Shown here piece by piece: positions 15,091 through 23,366 of a DNA stretch of 64,000 nucleotides; positions within the stretch are counted from its first letter, which is position 1; each line of letters starts with the position of its first letter. Location: NCBI GenBank assembly GCA_964636125.1, contig CAZWPX010000005.1:62001-126000 (forward strand). Direction: 5' to 3'. The notes below the pieces were generated by a model that was given only the letters and a program-made list of their open reading frames with translations, searched no databases and was not told where the DNA came from. A program made the translations under genes and the position numbers. The stretch is from CAJINA01 sp964636125. GTDB taxonomy: Bacteria > Desulfobacterota > Desulfobacteria > Desulfobacterales > CAJINA01.

Positions 15091-17919
15091 ATGGCAGACG
15101 GTAACATTTTAAATTTAAAACTGGAATTAACCGGTGACGTGGCTGACGGCCAACTGGACCGCTACCTGCTGGCCACCGATGGCAGTATCTTCATGCGGCA
15201 GCCCCGGGCCGTAGTGTACCCCAAAAACACCCGGGATGTGGCTACCGCGGTTAATTTTGCACGCGAGAATAGATTGGCGGTTCATCCCCGGGGTGCCGGC
15301 AGTGGATTGTGCGGCTCCGCTCTGGGGGGCGGATTGGTTATTGATTTTACCCGGTACATGAACCGGCTGATTGCCATCGATGAAAGCAAACAGACCTTCG
15401 AATGCCAGCCGGGCTACAGGTTCGGGGAACTCAAGGTGGCGCTGGCTGGAAAAGGCCTGTTTTTTCCACCCGATCCTTCCAGTGGTGAGTATGCCAGTTT
15501 CGGGGGCATGTTCGGCACCAATGCCAGCGGTGCCCACTCGGTAAAATACGGCAATGTGTCGGATTATATCGTCGATGCCCGCCTTGTTCTGGCGGATGGT
15601 GAGGTGATCCAGAGTGGCGAGGTCGAGGGCCGCGCAAGGGAAAACCTGCCGGATCTTTTCGGCTCGCTTTACGATCTGTACACGAAAAACCAGGACCAGA
15701 TCGAAAACGCCTACCCCGCCGTCAACTACAATGTGACCGGCTACAACCTGCGGGCACTGGTACGGGCGGGGAAACTGCGGCTTGGCAAGCTGTTTGCCGG
15801 TGCCGAAGGGACCCTGGGGGTTGCCACCCGGCTGAAGTTCAGATTGCTCCCCAAGCCGGAATATGACAGCCTGGTGGTCTGTTTTTCCGATTGCATCGAA
15901 GATTCCGCCCGGGCGGTTCAGAATATCCTGCCCATGGGGCCATCGGGTATCGAAATCATGGACAGTTCCTTGCTGAAGCTGGCCCGGGAAACCGATCCGC
16001 AGCTGAAAGCCAGGATTCCTGCCAACGTCGACAATGTCCTGCTGATTGAATTTGACGCTGCCGAGAAAGCGGCCTGTGCCGGCAAAGCTACAGACGCCCG
16101 GCGACTGCTTGCCGAAAATCCCGCCACCGCACGGTCGTATATGGCCCTGTCCGCTGATGAAAAAAAGCGTTTCTGGGCAGTGCGCACGGCGGCGGTGCCG
16201 ATCCTGTACAAGCTCAAGGGCGCTCGTAAAATCCTGGCTCTCACCGAAGACGCCGTGGTTCCCATCGATAACCTGGTGGCTTACTTTAGGGGTATCCGGG
16301 AGCTTTTCGAGGGACACGGGGTACGTTATGTCACCTATGGGCATATCGCCAAGGGCCTGATGCACACCCGGCCTCTCTTGAATTTGAAAGATAGCAACGA
16401 TGTGGCCCTGCTTAAGGTGCTGGCAGACGGGATGTTCCGCCTGGTCCATGGCCTGGGCGGGGTTGTTTCCGGTGAGCATGGCGATGGCCGGCTGCGCAGC
16501 GCCTATATTAGAGAGCAGTATCCGGGCATCTACGACCTGTTCGTCCAGGTGAAGGCAATTTTTGATCCCCGGAGTGTTTTTAACCCCGAGATAAAAAACA
16601 GCGACGATCCCCTGCAGATGGCCCGCAATCTGCGGTTTGGAGATGCTTATCGAAGTGCCGATGGGGTCCGTACCGCACTGCGGTGGGATAAGGGCTTTAT
16701 CGATGAAATTGAAAAGTGTCACGGCTGCTCCAAGTGCACCACTGTGACCACGGCCACCCGCATGTGTCCGATCTACAAATTTACCCGGTTGGAAGGCGCC
16801 ACCCCCAAAGCCAAGGCCAATATTCTCAGGGCTCTGATAAGCGGCGCAATCCAGGAACGCGCGCTATTCACAAACCATTTCCAGGAAGTGATCAAGCTTT
16901 GCGCAAATTGCGGCAGCTGCCGCCAAGAGTGTCCGTCCGGTGTGAATATCCCCAAAATGGCACTTGAAGCCCGGGCCCGGTATGTTCGTAAATTCGGCCC
17001 TGGAAGTACAGCCCGGCTGTTGACAGGTGTCGAGACTGCCGCCCGCCTGGGGGGGAAGTTTTCCGCTGCCCTGCAGCCGCTAGCAGATGCTAAACTGCTG
17101 CGCAAAGCGGCTGAAAAATTGACCGGTATTTCTGCCCGGCGGGATTTTGTTCCTTTCACTTCCCGCCCCCTGCATGCACGCGTGCGGTCAGTGTCAGGCC
17201 AGGGATCCCCGGAAGTGCTCTATTTTGCCGGGTGCTACGCCACCTACATCCGGCCGGAAATCGGTGTGGCGGCTGTTACCGTGATGCAGAAAATGGGCAT
17301 GCGTGTCCATCTGCCGGCGCAGCATTGCTGCGGCCTGCCAATGATTTCAAAAGGCATGGTCCCCGAGGCCCGTGCGAAGATAGACCGGAACCTGAAAAAA
17401 TGGTGGGCCCTGGCTGACCGGGTCGATCACATCGTCACGACCTGCTCGTCCTGCTCGCTGGCCCTGACCCGCGAGTGGCGGGATGTGGCCGAATCGGTCC
17501 GCATGGATAGTGTGGCCGCTAAAACGATGTTGATCAGCACCCTGGTGAACCGCTACCCGGGACGGCTCGACCTGGACGTATTATCCGGAACAGCGGCCTA
17601 TCACAACCCCTGCCATCTCAGGGTGCAGGACGACGCACGCGGTTCACTGCAGATGCTGGCCCGTATCCCAAGGCTGAAAGTCACGGACCTGAAGAGCCAT
17701 TGCTGCGGGATGGCCGGCACCTGGGGTATGACGGCCGACAATTTTGATGACAGTCGGACACTCGGGCACCACCTGATTGAGATGCTGGCTCGCTCCAAGG
17801 CTGCCTGGGGGATCACCGACTGTCCCACTTGCCGGATACAGATGGAACAGTTCGGCGAACGGCCGGTTTATCATCCCATTGAAATCGTGGGCCGCAGCCT
17901 GGGAGGCGGACAAAGTTGA
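15091..17919 (+). CDS. FAD/Fe-S D-lactate dehydrogenase (GlcD-GlpC type fusion)
   Basis: A 942-residue oxidoreductase that combines a GlcD-like FAD part with a GlpC-like iron-sulfur part. The FAD_binding_4 segment (about 40-180) carries HPRGAGSGLCGSALGGG and FGTNASGAHSVKYG. The FAD-oxidase C-terminal domain (about 250-510) ends with GEHGDGRLR. Two ferredoxin-type cysteine clusters follow (CHGCSKCTTVTT ... CP near residue 543 and CANCGSCRQECP near 604). Two CCG domains (YFAGCYATYIRPE ... CCGLPM and NPCHLRVQD ... CCGMAG) complete it. Enzymes of this layout oxidise D-lactate or D-2-hydroxyglutarate to the 2-oxo acid. The LarA-like racemase directly upstream and acetate kinase beyond favour D-lactate. 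No transmembrane helix is evident. Confidence 0.88.
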   Translation: MADGNILNLKLELTGDVADGQLDRYLLATDGSIFMRQPRAVVYPKNTRDVATAVNFARENRLAVHPRGAGSGLCGSALGGGLVIDFTRYMNRLIAIDESKQTFECQPGYRFGELKVALAGKGLFFPPDPSSGEYASFGGMFGTNASGAHSVKYGNVSDYIVDARLVLADGEVIQSGEVEGRARENLPDLFGSLYDLYTKNQDQIENAYPAVNYNVTGYNLRALVRAGKLRLGKLFAGAEGTLGVATRLKFRLLPKPEYDSLVVCFSDCIEDSARAVQNILPMGPSGIEIMDSSLLKLARETDPQLKARIPANVDNVLLIEFDAAEKAACAGKATDARRLLAENPATARSYMALSADEKKRFWAVRTAAVPILYKLKGARKILALTEDAVVPIDNLVAYFRGIRELFEGHGVRYVTYGHIAKGLMHTRPLLNLKDSNDVALLKVLADGMFRLVHGLGGVVSGEHGDGRLRSAYIREQYPGIYDLFVQVKAIFDPRSVFNPEIKNSDDPLQMARNLRFGDAYRSADGVRTALRWDKGFIDEIEKCHGCSKCTTVTTATRMCPIYKFTRLEGATPKAKANILRALISGAIQERALFTNHFQEVIKLCANCGSCRQECPSGVNIPKMALEARARYVRKFGPGSTARLLTGVETAARLGGKFSAALQPLADAKLLRKAAEKLTGISARRDFVPFTSRPLHARVRSVSGQGSPEVLYFAGCYATYIRPEIGVAAVTVMQKMGMRVHLPAQHCCGLPMISKGMVPEARAKIDRNLKKWWALADRVDHIVTTCSSCSLALTREWRDVAESVRMDSVAAKTMLISTLVNRYPGRLDLDVLSGTAAYHNPCHLRVQDDARGSLQMLARIPRLKVTDLKSHCCGMAGTWGMTADNFDDSRTLGHHLIEMLARSKAAWGITDCPTCRIQMEQFGERPVYHPIEIVGRSLGGGQS

Positions 17920-17967
17920 AAGGTGAAAGAGTATAAGACTATAAGAGGCAAAACGTTACAGGGCTAA

Positions 17968-18125
17968 GGGCTCGCGCAAAAATAACTTAACATTTTCAAA
18001 GCCCAATCATCTCAATCGGCGGCGTTGCAAAAATGCGAAATATGCCCGATATTTCTTAATTTTTGCGCCTTGCTGATTGAGCGCTTGAACCCTGAAAATT
18101 TGCGAACTTATTTTTGCGCGAACCC
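17968..18125. repeat. MITE-like 158-base imperfect inverted repeat
   Basis: The left arm starts GGGCTCGCGCAAAAATAA and the right arm, read on the other strand, starts GGGTTCGCGCAAAAATAA. The arms stay similar for about 65 bases, with ATTTTCA, CTCAATC and GCAAAAA blocks in the same order, around a short centre. There is no reading frame. Long terminal repeats without a gene fit a non-autonomous element or a large hairpin repeat. Confidence 0.65.
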
Positions 18126-18199
18126 TGATCTCAACGTTGAACGGGGAACGCAGAACCCGGAACGCATCACACGGAACACCAAACGAGGAGCGCAGTGCA

Positions 18200-18904
18200 A
18201 TGCTGGAGACGACAACCAACAGTATTGGCATGACGTTTGTTTTGATCCCTGCGGGTTCATTCCGGATGGGTGGGGACAAAGCGCTTGAACAGGCTGAGGA
18301 CCATGAAAACCCCTGCCACCGGGTTACGATTAAACAGGCTTTCTGGATTGGGCAATACGCGGTCACCCAGGTGCAGTGGTCAGAGGTTATGCATACGGCA
18401 CCCGGTGAATTCAAAGGCGACCAGCGGCCTGTGGAGGGGGTTTCGTGGCATGACGCCCGGGCGTTTATACACAAATTGAACGCCTTGGAGGAAATCTCAA
18501 ATTATTGCCTGCCCACGGAGGCCCAATGGGAATATGCGGCCCGTGCCAATTCCCAGGGGCCCTATTATTTCAGCAGTGAGGACGGCGGATTGAGCCAATG
18601 CGCCTGGCATCGGAAGAATTCAGGCGGTGAAACCCAGCCCGTGGGCCAGTTAAAACCGAATGCCTGGGGCTTGTATGACATGCTTGGAAATGTCCATGAA
18701 TGGTGTCAGGACTGGTTTGACAGAAATTATTACACGCAAAGTCCTGGAAACGACCCTTCCGGCCCTGCGGCAGGGCTGGCCAAAGCGCTGCGGGGAGGGG
18801 ACTGGGGCAGCGCGAAGTGGTACTGTCGGTGCGCTTCACGCAGCCTCAGTTCACCCGACCGCCGCAGCAACAGGCTGGGCTTTCGTTTAGTCCGGGTGGT
18901 TTAG
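18200..18904 (+). CDS. SUMF1/formylglycine-generating-enzyme-like domain protein
   Basis: A 234-residue protein of the FGE-sulfatase fold. The start at ATG 18200 follows GAGGAG at the right distance; the frame is open further upstream but runs into the inverted repeat. Visible family features are IPAGSFRMGG, PCHRVTIKQAFWIGQYAVTQ, GVSWHDARAF, YCLPTEAQWEYAAR, WGLYDMLGNVHEWCQDWF, LRGGDW and GFRLVRV. True FGEs oxidise a sulfatase Cys to formylglycine; most stand-alone bacterial members have unknown or non-enzymatic roles. No sulfatase gene lies in the window, so the function is open. There is no signal peptide. Confidence 0.85.
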   Translation: MLETTTNSIGMTFVLIPAGSFRMGGDKALEQAEDHENPCHRVTIKQAFWIGQYAVTQVQWSEVMHTAPGEFKGDQRPVEGVSWHDARAFIHKLNALEEISNYCLPTEAQWEYAARANSQGPYYFSSEDGGLSQCAWHRKNSGGETQPVGQLKPNAWGLYDMLGNVHEWCQDWFDRNYYTQSPGNDPSGPAAGLAKALRGGDWGSAKWYCRCASRSLSSPDRRSNRLGFRLVRVV

Positions 18905-18970
18905 GCGAAGGAATGGGCGAAAGGTGACAGGTAAAAGGTAATGGGCTAAAGGTGCATGGCCATAAACCAT

Positions 18971-19008
18971 GAGGGATCAGGGCTCACTATTCAGAGCCCC
19001 GTTCCCTC
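18971..19008. terminator. Bidirectional stem-loop between convergent genes
   Basis: Two nested perfect stems, GAGGGA and GGGCTC, pair with GAGCCC and TCCCTC around an 8-base loop. It sits between the SUMF1-like gene and the gene on the other strand. There is no T run on the plus strand, so termination is inferred from position. Confidence 0.45.
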
Positions 19009-19015
19009 AGTGCTT

Positions 19016-19765
19016 CTATTTCAGAACTTTCTTCAATGATTTCTCCAGGTATTCCACCGTGACATTCATGGTGTAGATGGTTTTTTCGGCATCAAAATCC
19101 CCTTTGGCGTTGCACATCCCGTTGACCTTAGAGGCCTCTTTGGTGAATTTGTCTGCGACTTTTGCATATTTTTTGTGATGCTTTTTAAACTCCGGCAGCT
19201 GGGTGCCGATGCCCCGGTACGGGCCTCTGTATACTGCGCAGATGTCCCCTTTGTCGGAATTATTTTTCAGCGATTTAGCGTCCTTTTTATATATCTTGAT
19301 ATACTTTTTTAATGCGATGGCCGTTGTACTCTTTTCTCCTTTTCCATACTTACTGGCCACGCCCGTAAAAGTGATGATTTCTTTGTCAAGTGCTGCGTTC
19401 ATCATTTTCAGGAAATCCAGGTATTCTTTCTTGCCCCCGTATTTCTTCTTGGTATTCTTTCGATGTTTAGCCAATACCTTGTCGAGGGAAACACCAGCTT
19501 TGCCGAGTGTCTTGTACTTGCCGGCCCATTTTTTAGATCCCCGTGGTTCCTTGCTGCTGAAGGCCGCTTCCTTGGATTTTTCATATTTTTTAAATGCGCT
19601 TGCCATCTTTTTGTTTTTGGGGATGTCATGCTCTTTTCTCTGCGCCTCCCATTCCGCATAGGTGGGCATTTTCGCCCATGCATTTCCAGTAACAAAAAAC
19701 ATGCTGCCGACTATAAATAGGATAAGTGTTATCGCACCGGCCAATCTGCATTGTGAATGTGTCAT
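19016..19765 (-). CDS. Secreted lysine-rich protein of unknown function
   Basis: A 249-residue exported protein with a signal peptide (LILFIVGSMFFVTGNAWA, cleavage near residue 31). The mature part is extremely rich in Lys (for example KKMASAFKKYEKSKEAAF and KHRKNTKKKYGGKKE), predicted all-helical, with two Cys (ICAVYRG and GMCNAKG) that could form a disulfide. I recognise no family. It appears monocistronic, with a stem-loop downstream. A basic helical periplasmic protein could bind an acidic polymer or act as a chaperone, but nothing in the context decides. Confidence 0.7.
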   Translation of the reverse strand: MTHSQCRLAGAITLILFIVGSMFFVTGNAWAKMPTYAEWEAQRKEHDIPKNKKMASAFKKYEKSKEAAFSSKEPRGSKKWAGKYKTLGKAGVSLDKVLAKHRKNTKKKYGGKKEYLDFLKMMNAALDKEIITFTGVASKYGKGEKSTTAIALKKYIKIYKKDAKSLKNNSDKGDICAVYRGPYRGIGTQLPEFKKHHKKYAKVADKFTKEASKVNGMCNAKGDFDAEKTIYTMNVTVEYLEKSLKKVLK

Positions 19766-20056
19766 CAGGTTTTCCCCTTTTGGATCAATCTATTTTTTGG
19801 ACAAACATAATAATTTTAAGTGAAGTCTCAGGGGATTACAAGTAATTTTTTAGAGCAGGCGGTAGTGCCGCGTTTGGGATTGCCAGGCTGCCTGCAGAAC
19901 ATTTAACCCCCAATTCCGGAGAATTTCTTCCGGGGCGTAAATCCTGCTGCAATCATTTTTAATTCAGCAGGAGCACATAGGTGGATCTGAGTCGTCCATG
20001 GTGTTTGCCTTGTTTTTTGTTGACAGGTTCCTTCGAAACAATCTATCTAAGGCGCC
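19766..20056. other. Intergenic region with a stem-loop and weak promoter-like boxes
   Basis: No convincing reading frame. A perfect 8-base inverted repeat TCCTGCTG/CAGCAGGA lies at 19942-19972 around an AT-rich loop. TTGACA at 20020-20025 followed after 18 bases by TATCTA (20044-20049) is a poor but possible promoter for the cobalamin riboswitch. A further hairpin GAGACCC/GGGTCTC is at 20058-20084. Confidence 0.5.
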
Positions 20057-20091
20057 TGAGACCCTAAAAATCATCCTGGGTCTCACCGTTC

Positions 20092-20258
20092 AGCAGGTGC
20101 GTCACTGGTGTGACGATAATAGGAAAGATGGTGCAAATCCATCGCAAGCCAGCCATTGCTGTAAGCGGGGACGAAAGCCGCATTCACCCACTGGGTTTCA
20201 AAGACCCGGGAAGGGGCGGTTAATCGGTTGATCCGTAAGCCAGAAAGCCTGCCTGCCC
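20092..20258 (+). ncRNA. Cobalamin riboswitch
   Basis: The hallmark elements are in order: GGTGCAAATCC (20130-20140), CATCGCAAGCCAGCCATTGCTGTAAGCGGGGACGA-type core with CCACTGGG, a GACCCGGGAAGG segment, and the B12 box AAGCCAGAAAGCCTGCC at 20237-20253. The 5' GCAGGTG can pair with the 3' GCCTGCC. It lies about 340 bases before cobT, so adenosylcobalamin should repress cobT. A hairpin CCCCGCAA/TTGCGGG follows at 20278-20298. The expression platform is not resolved. Confidence 0.93.
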
Positions 20259-20595
20259 ATCGAGCGGAACCGTAGAACCCCGCAATGAACCTTGCGGGAC
20301 CCCACCGGACGTCCTGCTGGATACCGTCCGTGTCTTTATCGGCAGTTCAGGCTGCCCTTAAGGACGCGTGCAGAATTTGGCTGGCTGCAATTCCCCATCT
20401 TCAGCACCGCATCCTTTTTTCAGAACGTTTCTGGTGTTGATCTTGTTGGTTTACAACACCTGAGGCCAAAGCGGCTAAATATATTCTTGATTTAAAACCA
20501 GGCGCCCCCGGGTAGACAATGATACTGCCCGGGCGCTAACCCCTACACGGACAGCGGTTCAAGCAATCGCTGTTAATTCAAAAGGAGAAGGACTT

Positions 20596-21678
20596 ATGCC
20601 CAGTTATTCCAATTCGATAGACGCTTTGCTAAAAGAAATTACACCGCCCGATGACAGCCTGCGGCCCGCAGCACAAGCAAAAATAGACAACAAAACCAAA
20701 CCTCTGGGCGCATTGGGCAAACTGGAGGATCTGGCTGTCCAGATGAGCCTGATCCAAGGTGATCTGGACCCGGTGCTGGGACGCAAGGCGCTTTTTGTAT
20801 TTGCCGGTGACCACGGGATTGCGGAAGAGGGCGTCTCCGCCTTTCCTTCCGAAGTTACCGGGCAGATGGTCCAGAACTTCTTAGCCGGGGGCGCGGCGAT
20901 CAACGTGATCTGCCGTCATCATGCTATTGGTATCAATGTTGTGGATATGGGCGTCAACGCGGATTTCGAAGCGCATCCCATCCTTGTGCAAAAAAAGGTC
21001 AGAAAAGGAACCCGTAATTTTGCGGTTGAAAACGCCATGTCGCCGGCCGAAGCTACGCAGGCCCTGGAAAATGGCATGGCCGTCTTTCTCGACGCTCACA
21101 AACGCCAGCCGATCGACATCGTCGGCCTGGGCGAGATGGGGATTGCCAACACCACGTCCGCCACAGCCATCATCTGCGCGGTTACCGGTATTTCCCCATT
21201 CAAGGCCACCGGCCGAGGTACCGGCGTGGATGACAAGGGTCTGGAGCACAAGGCAAAAGTTATTCAAAAGGTGCTGGATTTCCACAAACCGGACCCGACG
21301 GACGGGTTTGATATCCTGCAGCGCGTGGGCGGATTAGAGATCGCCGGCATTGCCGGCGCGACCCTCGCCGCAGCGTCACAGGGCACAGCCGTCGTCCTGG
21401 ACGGCGTCATCTCAACGGCTGCCGGCCTGCTGGCCTACTTGATCAATCCGGACATTCGCGGATATCTCATTGCCGGGCACCGTTCGGTGGAAATCTCCCA
21501 AAAGGCGGCCCTTGAGCACATGCAGCTTAAACCGGTCATCGACTTTGGCATGCGGCTGGGAGAGGGCACCGGCGCGGCCATGACCATTGATGTGGTGGCT
21601 GCGGCCTGCCGGATCATGCGGGAGATGGCCTCTTTTGATGATGCGGACGTTTCCAGAGAAAGTGAGACCGACGTGTAA
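20596..21678 (+). CDS. cobT: Nicotinate-nucleotide-dimethylbenzimidazole phosphoribosyltransferase
   Basis: Makes alpha-ribazole phosphate from nicotinate mononucleotide and a lower-ligand base, part of nucleotide-loop assembly of cobalamin. The 360-residue length is typical. Visible signatures are TKPLGALGKLEDLA, FAGDHGIAEEGVSA(F)PSEVTGQM, DMGVNADF, GLGEMGIANTTSATA, GRGTGVDD and GMRLGEGTGAA, whose Glu is the catalytic base. A strong ribosome site, AAAGGAGAAGG, precedes the ATG. It is controlled by the cobalamin riboswitch upstream, and the product serves B12 enzymes such as the acyl-CoA mutase at 44-46 kb. The next gene is a small CMD-like protein. Confidence 0.95.
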   Translation: MPSYSNSIDALLKEITPPDDSLRPAAQAKIDNKTKPLGALGKLEDLAVQMSLIQGDLDPVLGRKALFVFAGDHGIAEEGVSAFPSEVTGQMVQNFLAGGAAINVICRHHAIGINVVDMGVNADFEAHPILVQKKVRKGTRNFAVENAMSPAEATQALENGMAVFLDAHKRQPIDIVGLGEMGIANTTSATAIICAVTGISPFKATGRGTGVDDKGLEHKAKVIQKVLDFHKPDPTDGFDILQRVGGLEIAGIAGATLAAASQGTAVVLDGVISTAAGLLAYLINPDIRGYLIAGHRSVEISQKAALEHMQLKPVIDFGMRLGEGTGAAMTIDVVAAACRIMREMASFDDADVSRESETDV

Positions 21679-21743
21679 CCTTTTGGCTTCCTCCTCCGTC
21701 ATGCAGGTAATATAACCCACAATGAATGGAAGGAGGAAGCCCC

Positions 21744-21965
21744 ATGCAAGCAACTGAAACCAGAAATATCTGCAACGATGAAAAAATTGTTACCCTGATC
21801 TGCCTCGGAGCCGCCACGGCTGCCAACTGCATTCCCTGTTTCGAACAGCTTTACGAAAAGGCTCACATTGCCGGTTTAACTGAAGAAGAGATCCGGTGTG
21901 CCGCCAAACTTGCCGCCATGGTAAAAATAAGGGGCGCATTTAGCTCTGAAATCCTCTATAGATGA
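21744..21965 (+). CDS. Small carboxymuconolactone decarboxylase/AhpD-like protein (frameshifted)
   Basis: A 73-codon reading frame; the start at ATG 21744 follows GGAGGAAG. It has the CMD/AhpD-like core AATAANCIPCFEQLYEKAH with a CxxC and a His that in AhpD-type proteins form the redox site, then GLTEEEIRCAAKLA. The frame stops at 21963-21965. In the -1 frame, coding sense continues (SIDELLGSDMEDG ... QPCGCAATASAESCV) to 22056, giving a Cys-rich tail. The intact protein would be about 103 residues. It is probably a single gene with a frameshift near 21950-21960. The function is unknown; a thiol or redox role is inferred. Confidence 0.65.
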   Translation: MQATETRNICNDEKIVTLICLGAATAANCIPCFEQLYEKAHIAGLTEEEIRCAAKLAAMVKIRGAFSSEILYR

Positions 21966-22056
21966 GTTGTTGGGCTCTGATATGGAAGACGGTGTTGAAC
22001 TGCAGACCCAGCCTTGTGGATGCGCCGCAACCGCATCCGCCGAAAGCTGTGTTTAA
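21955..22056 (+). pseudogene. Displaced C-terminal tail of the CMD-like protein
   Basis: The -1 frame directly after the CMD-like gene encodes DELLGSDMEDGVELQTQPCG and ends CAATASAESCV, with three Cys. It has no start codon and is protein-like in composition, so it is best read as the lost C-terminus of the preceding gene. Confidence 0.45.
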
Positions 22057-22162
22057 TCTGGTGCCTGGAAAAATGGGTGGATTCAATCTGGACGCCTGAG
22101 ATCCTTGAAGATAATATTATGCTTTCAAGTTTCATTTAAAAGTTTAATGGCAGATCTTAAAC

Positions 22163-22229
22163 GGGAGCGGCATCTTGCCGCGAAAAGTTTCCCAAGAGGC
22201 ACCGCGATTCGCGGCAAGATGCCGCTCCC
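22163..22229. repeat. REP-like perfect palindrome (22-base arms)
   Basis: Bases 22163-22184 and 22208-22229 are perfect inverted repeats of 22 bases beginning GGGAGCGGCATCTTGCCGCG, with a 23-base loop. The gap from 22057 to 22320 holds no gene. A half copy of the same sequence is at 2634-2655, so it is a dispersed element of this genome. Confidence 0.8.
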
Positions 22230-22320
22230 ACAAATTTACAGAAAGCTAATTGCTATACAGCCAATCAGCTCACTAGTCGCGAAGCATGCAGACTTTAACA
22301 GGTAAACGGCCAGGATTATA

Positions 22321-23340
22321 ATGAAAAAGACACTTCTATTTGAGCCCTATACACTCAAGGGCGTGACGTTCAAAAACCGGGTTGCAATGGCCCCCATGTG
22401 CCAGTATTCCGCCGAAAATGACAGCTTCCTACAGGACTGGCACCGGGTTCATTATGTGGCCCGGGCGGTGGGCCAGGTGGGCATGATCATCACGGAAGCC
22501 ACCGCTGTGGAGCCGCGTGGTCGAATTTCGACTAAAGATCTGGGCCTCTGGGATGATGCCGCGATAGAGCCGTTTGCCGGATTGATCCGGCAGGTCCAGG
22601 CCCAGGGCAGTAAAATTGGTATCCAGATTGCCCATGCGGGGCGCAAAGCCAACATTATGGATGAGGCCATTGTGGCGCCGAGTGCACTGGCCTTTGATGA
22701 TCAACTTCAAGTGCCCCGGGAACTGACTGCTGCGGAAATCAATGGGGTCGTGCAGGCCTTTGGCAGTGCGGTGCGCCGGGCGGTCGCGGCTGGTGTTGAT
22801 TTTGTTGAAATTCATGCGGCCCACGGTTATTTGATTAACCAGTTTTTATCTCCCCTGACCAATAAAAGAGGGGATCGCTATGGAGAGGACCGGTCCCTTT
22901 TCCTCAGAGAAGTCCTGGCGGCTGTCCATGCGCATATTCCGGAACAGATGCCTGTATTTGTGCGGGTATCGGCAGAAGATTACGTGGGCGGCGGGAACCA
23001 CCCCGAGGATATCTGCCGGTTGCTGGAGCCGCTCAGGCACCTGATCGACCTGGTGCATGTCAGCTCAGGGGGGGTGGCAGAAAACGCCGTGATCAAGGTG
23101 GCTCCGGGATACCAGGTCGCTTTTGCAGAGACGATCCGCAAGAAATTAAACCTGCCCGTCATGGCGGTCGGGATGCTAGAGTCGCCCGAACTGGCGGAAG
23201 AGACGTTGCAAAACGGTCGCGCCGATTTCATTGCCCTGGGGCGGGAACTGCTCAGGAATCCTTTCTGGCCGCTGCAGGCGGCTAAAACCCTGGGGGCGGA
23301 TATCGATTGGCCGGAGGCTTATCAGCGGGCCAAGATCTAA
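22321..23340 (+). CDS. Old-yellow-enzyme family NADH:flavin oxidoreductase (YqjM-like)
   Basis: A 339-residue FMN-dependent ene-reductase of the YqjM/NamA subgroup. Motifs are VAMAPMCQYS, with Cys27 and Tyr29 in the positions that define the thermophilic-like/YqjM class, QIAHAGRKA, EIHAAHGYLINQFLSPLTNKR with the His pair and FMN contacts, and ALGRELLRNPFWPL. It reduces activated C=C bonds with NAD(P)H; the natural substrate is not known. It is monocistronic between an intergenic palindrome and a convergent gene. There is no iron-sulfur C-terminal extension, so it is not the 2,4-dienoyl-CoA reductase type. Confidence 0.9.
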   Translation: MKKTLLFEPYTLKGVTFKNRVAMAPMCQYSAENDSFLQDWHRVHYVARAVGQVGMIITEATAVEPRGRISTKDLGLWDDAAIEPFAGLIRQVQAQGSKIGIQIAHAGRKANIMDEAIVAPSALAFDDQLQVPRELTAAEINGVVQAFGSAVRRAVAAGVDFVEIHAAHGYLINQFLSPLTNKRGDRYGEDRSLFLREVLAAVHAHIPEQMPVFVRVSAEDYVGGGNHPEDICRLLEPLRHLIDLVHVSSGGVAENAVIKVAPGYQVAFAETIRKKLNLPVMAVGMLESPELAEETLQNGRADFIALGRELLRNPFWPLQAAKTLGADIDWPEAYQRAKI

Positions 23341-23366
23341 TCCGTGCTGGTCCAGTTTTCCAGTTG

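Noticed and set aside
15127..16722. A 531-codon minus-strand frame opposite the D-lactate dehydrogenase gene
   Set aside because: Antisense shadow; the plus-strand protein has FAD and iron-sulfur motifs.
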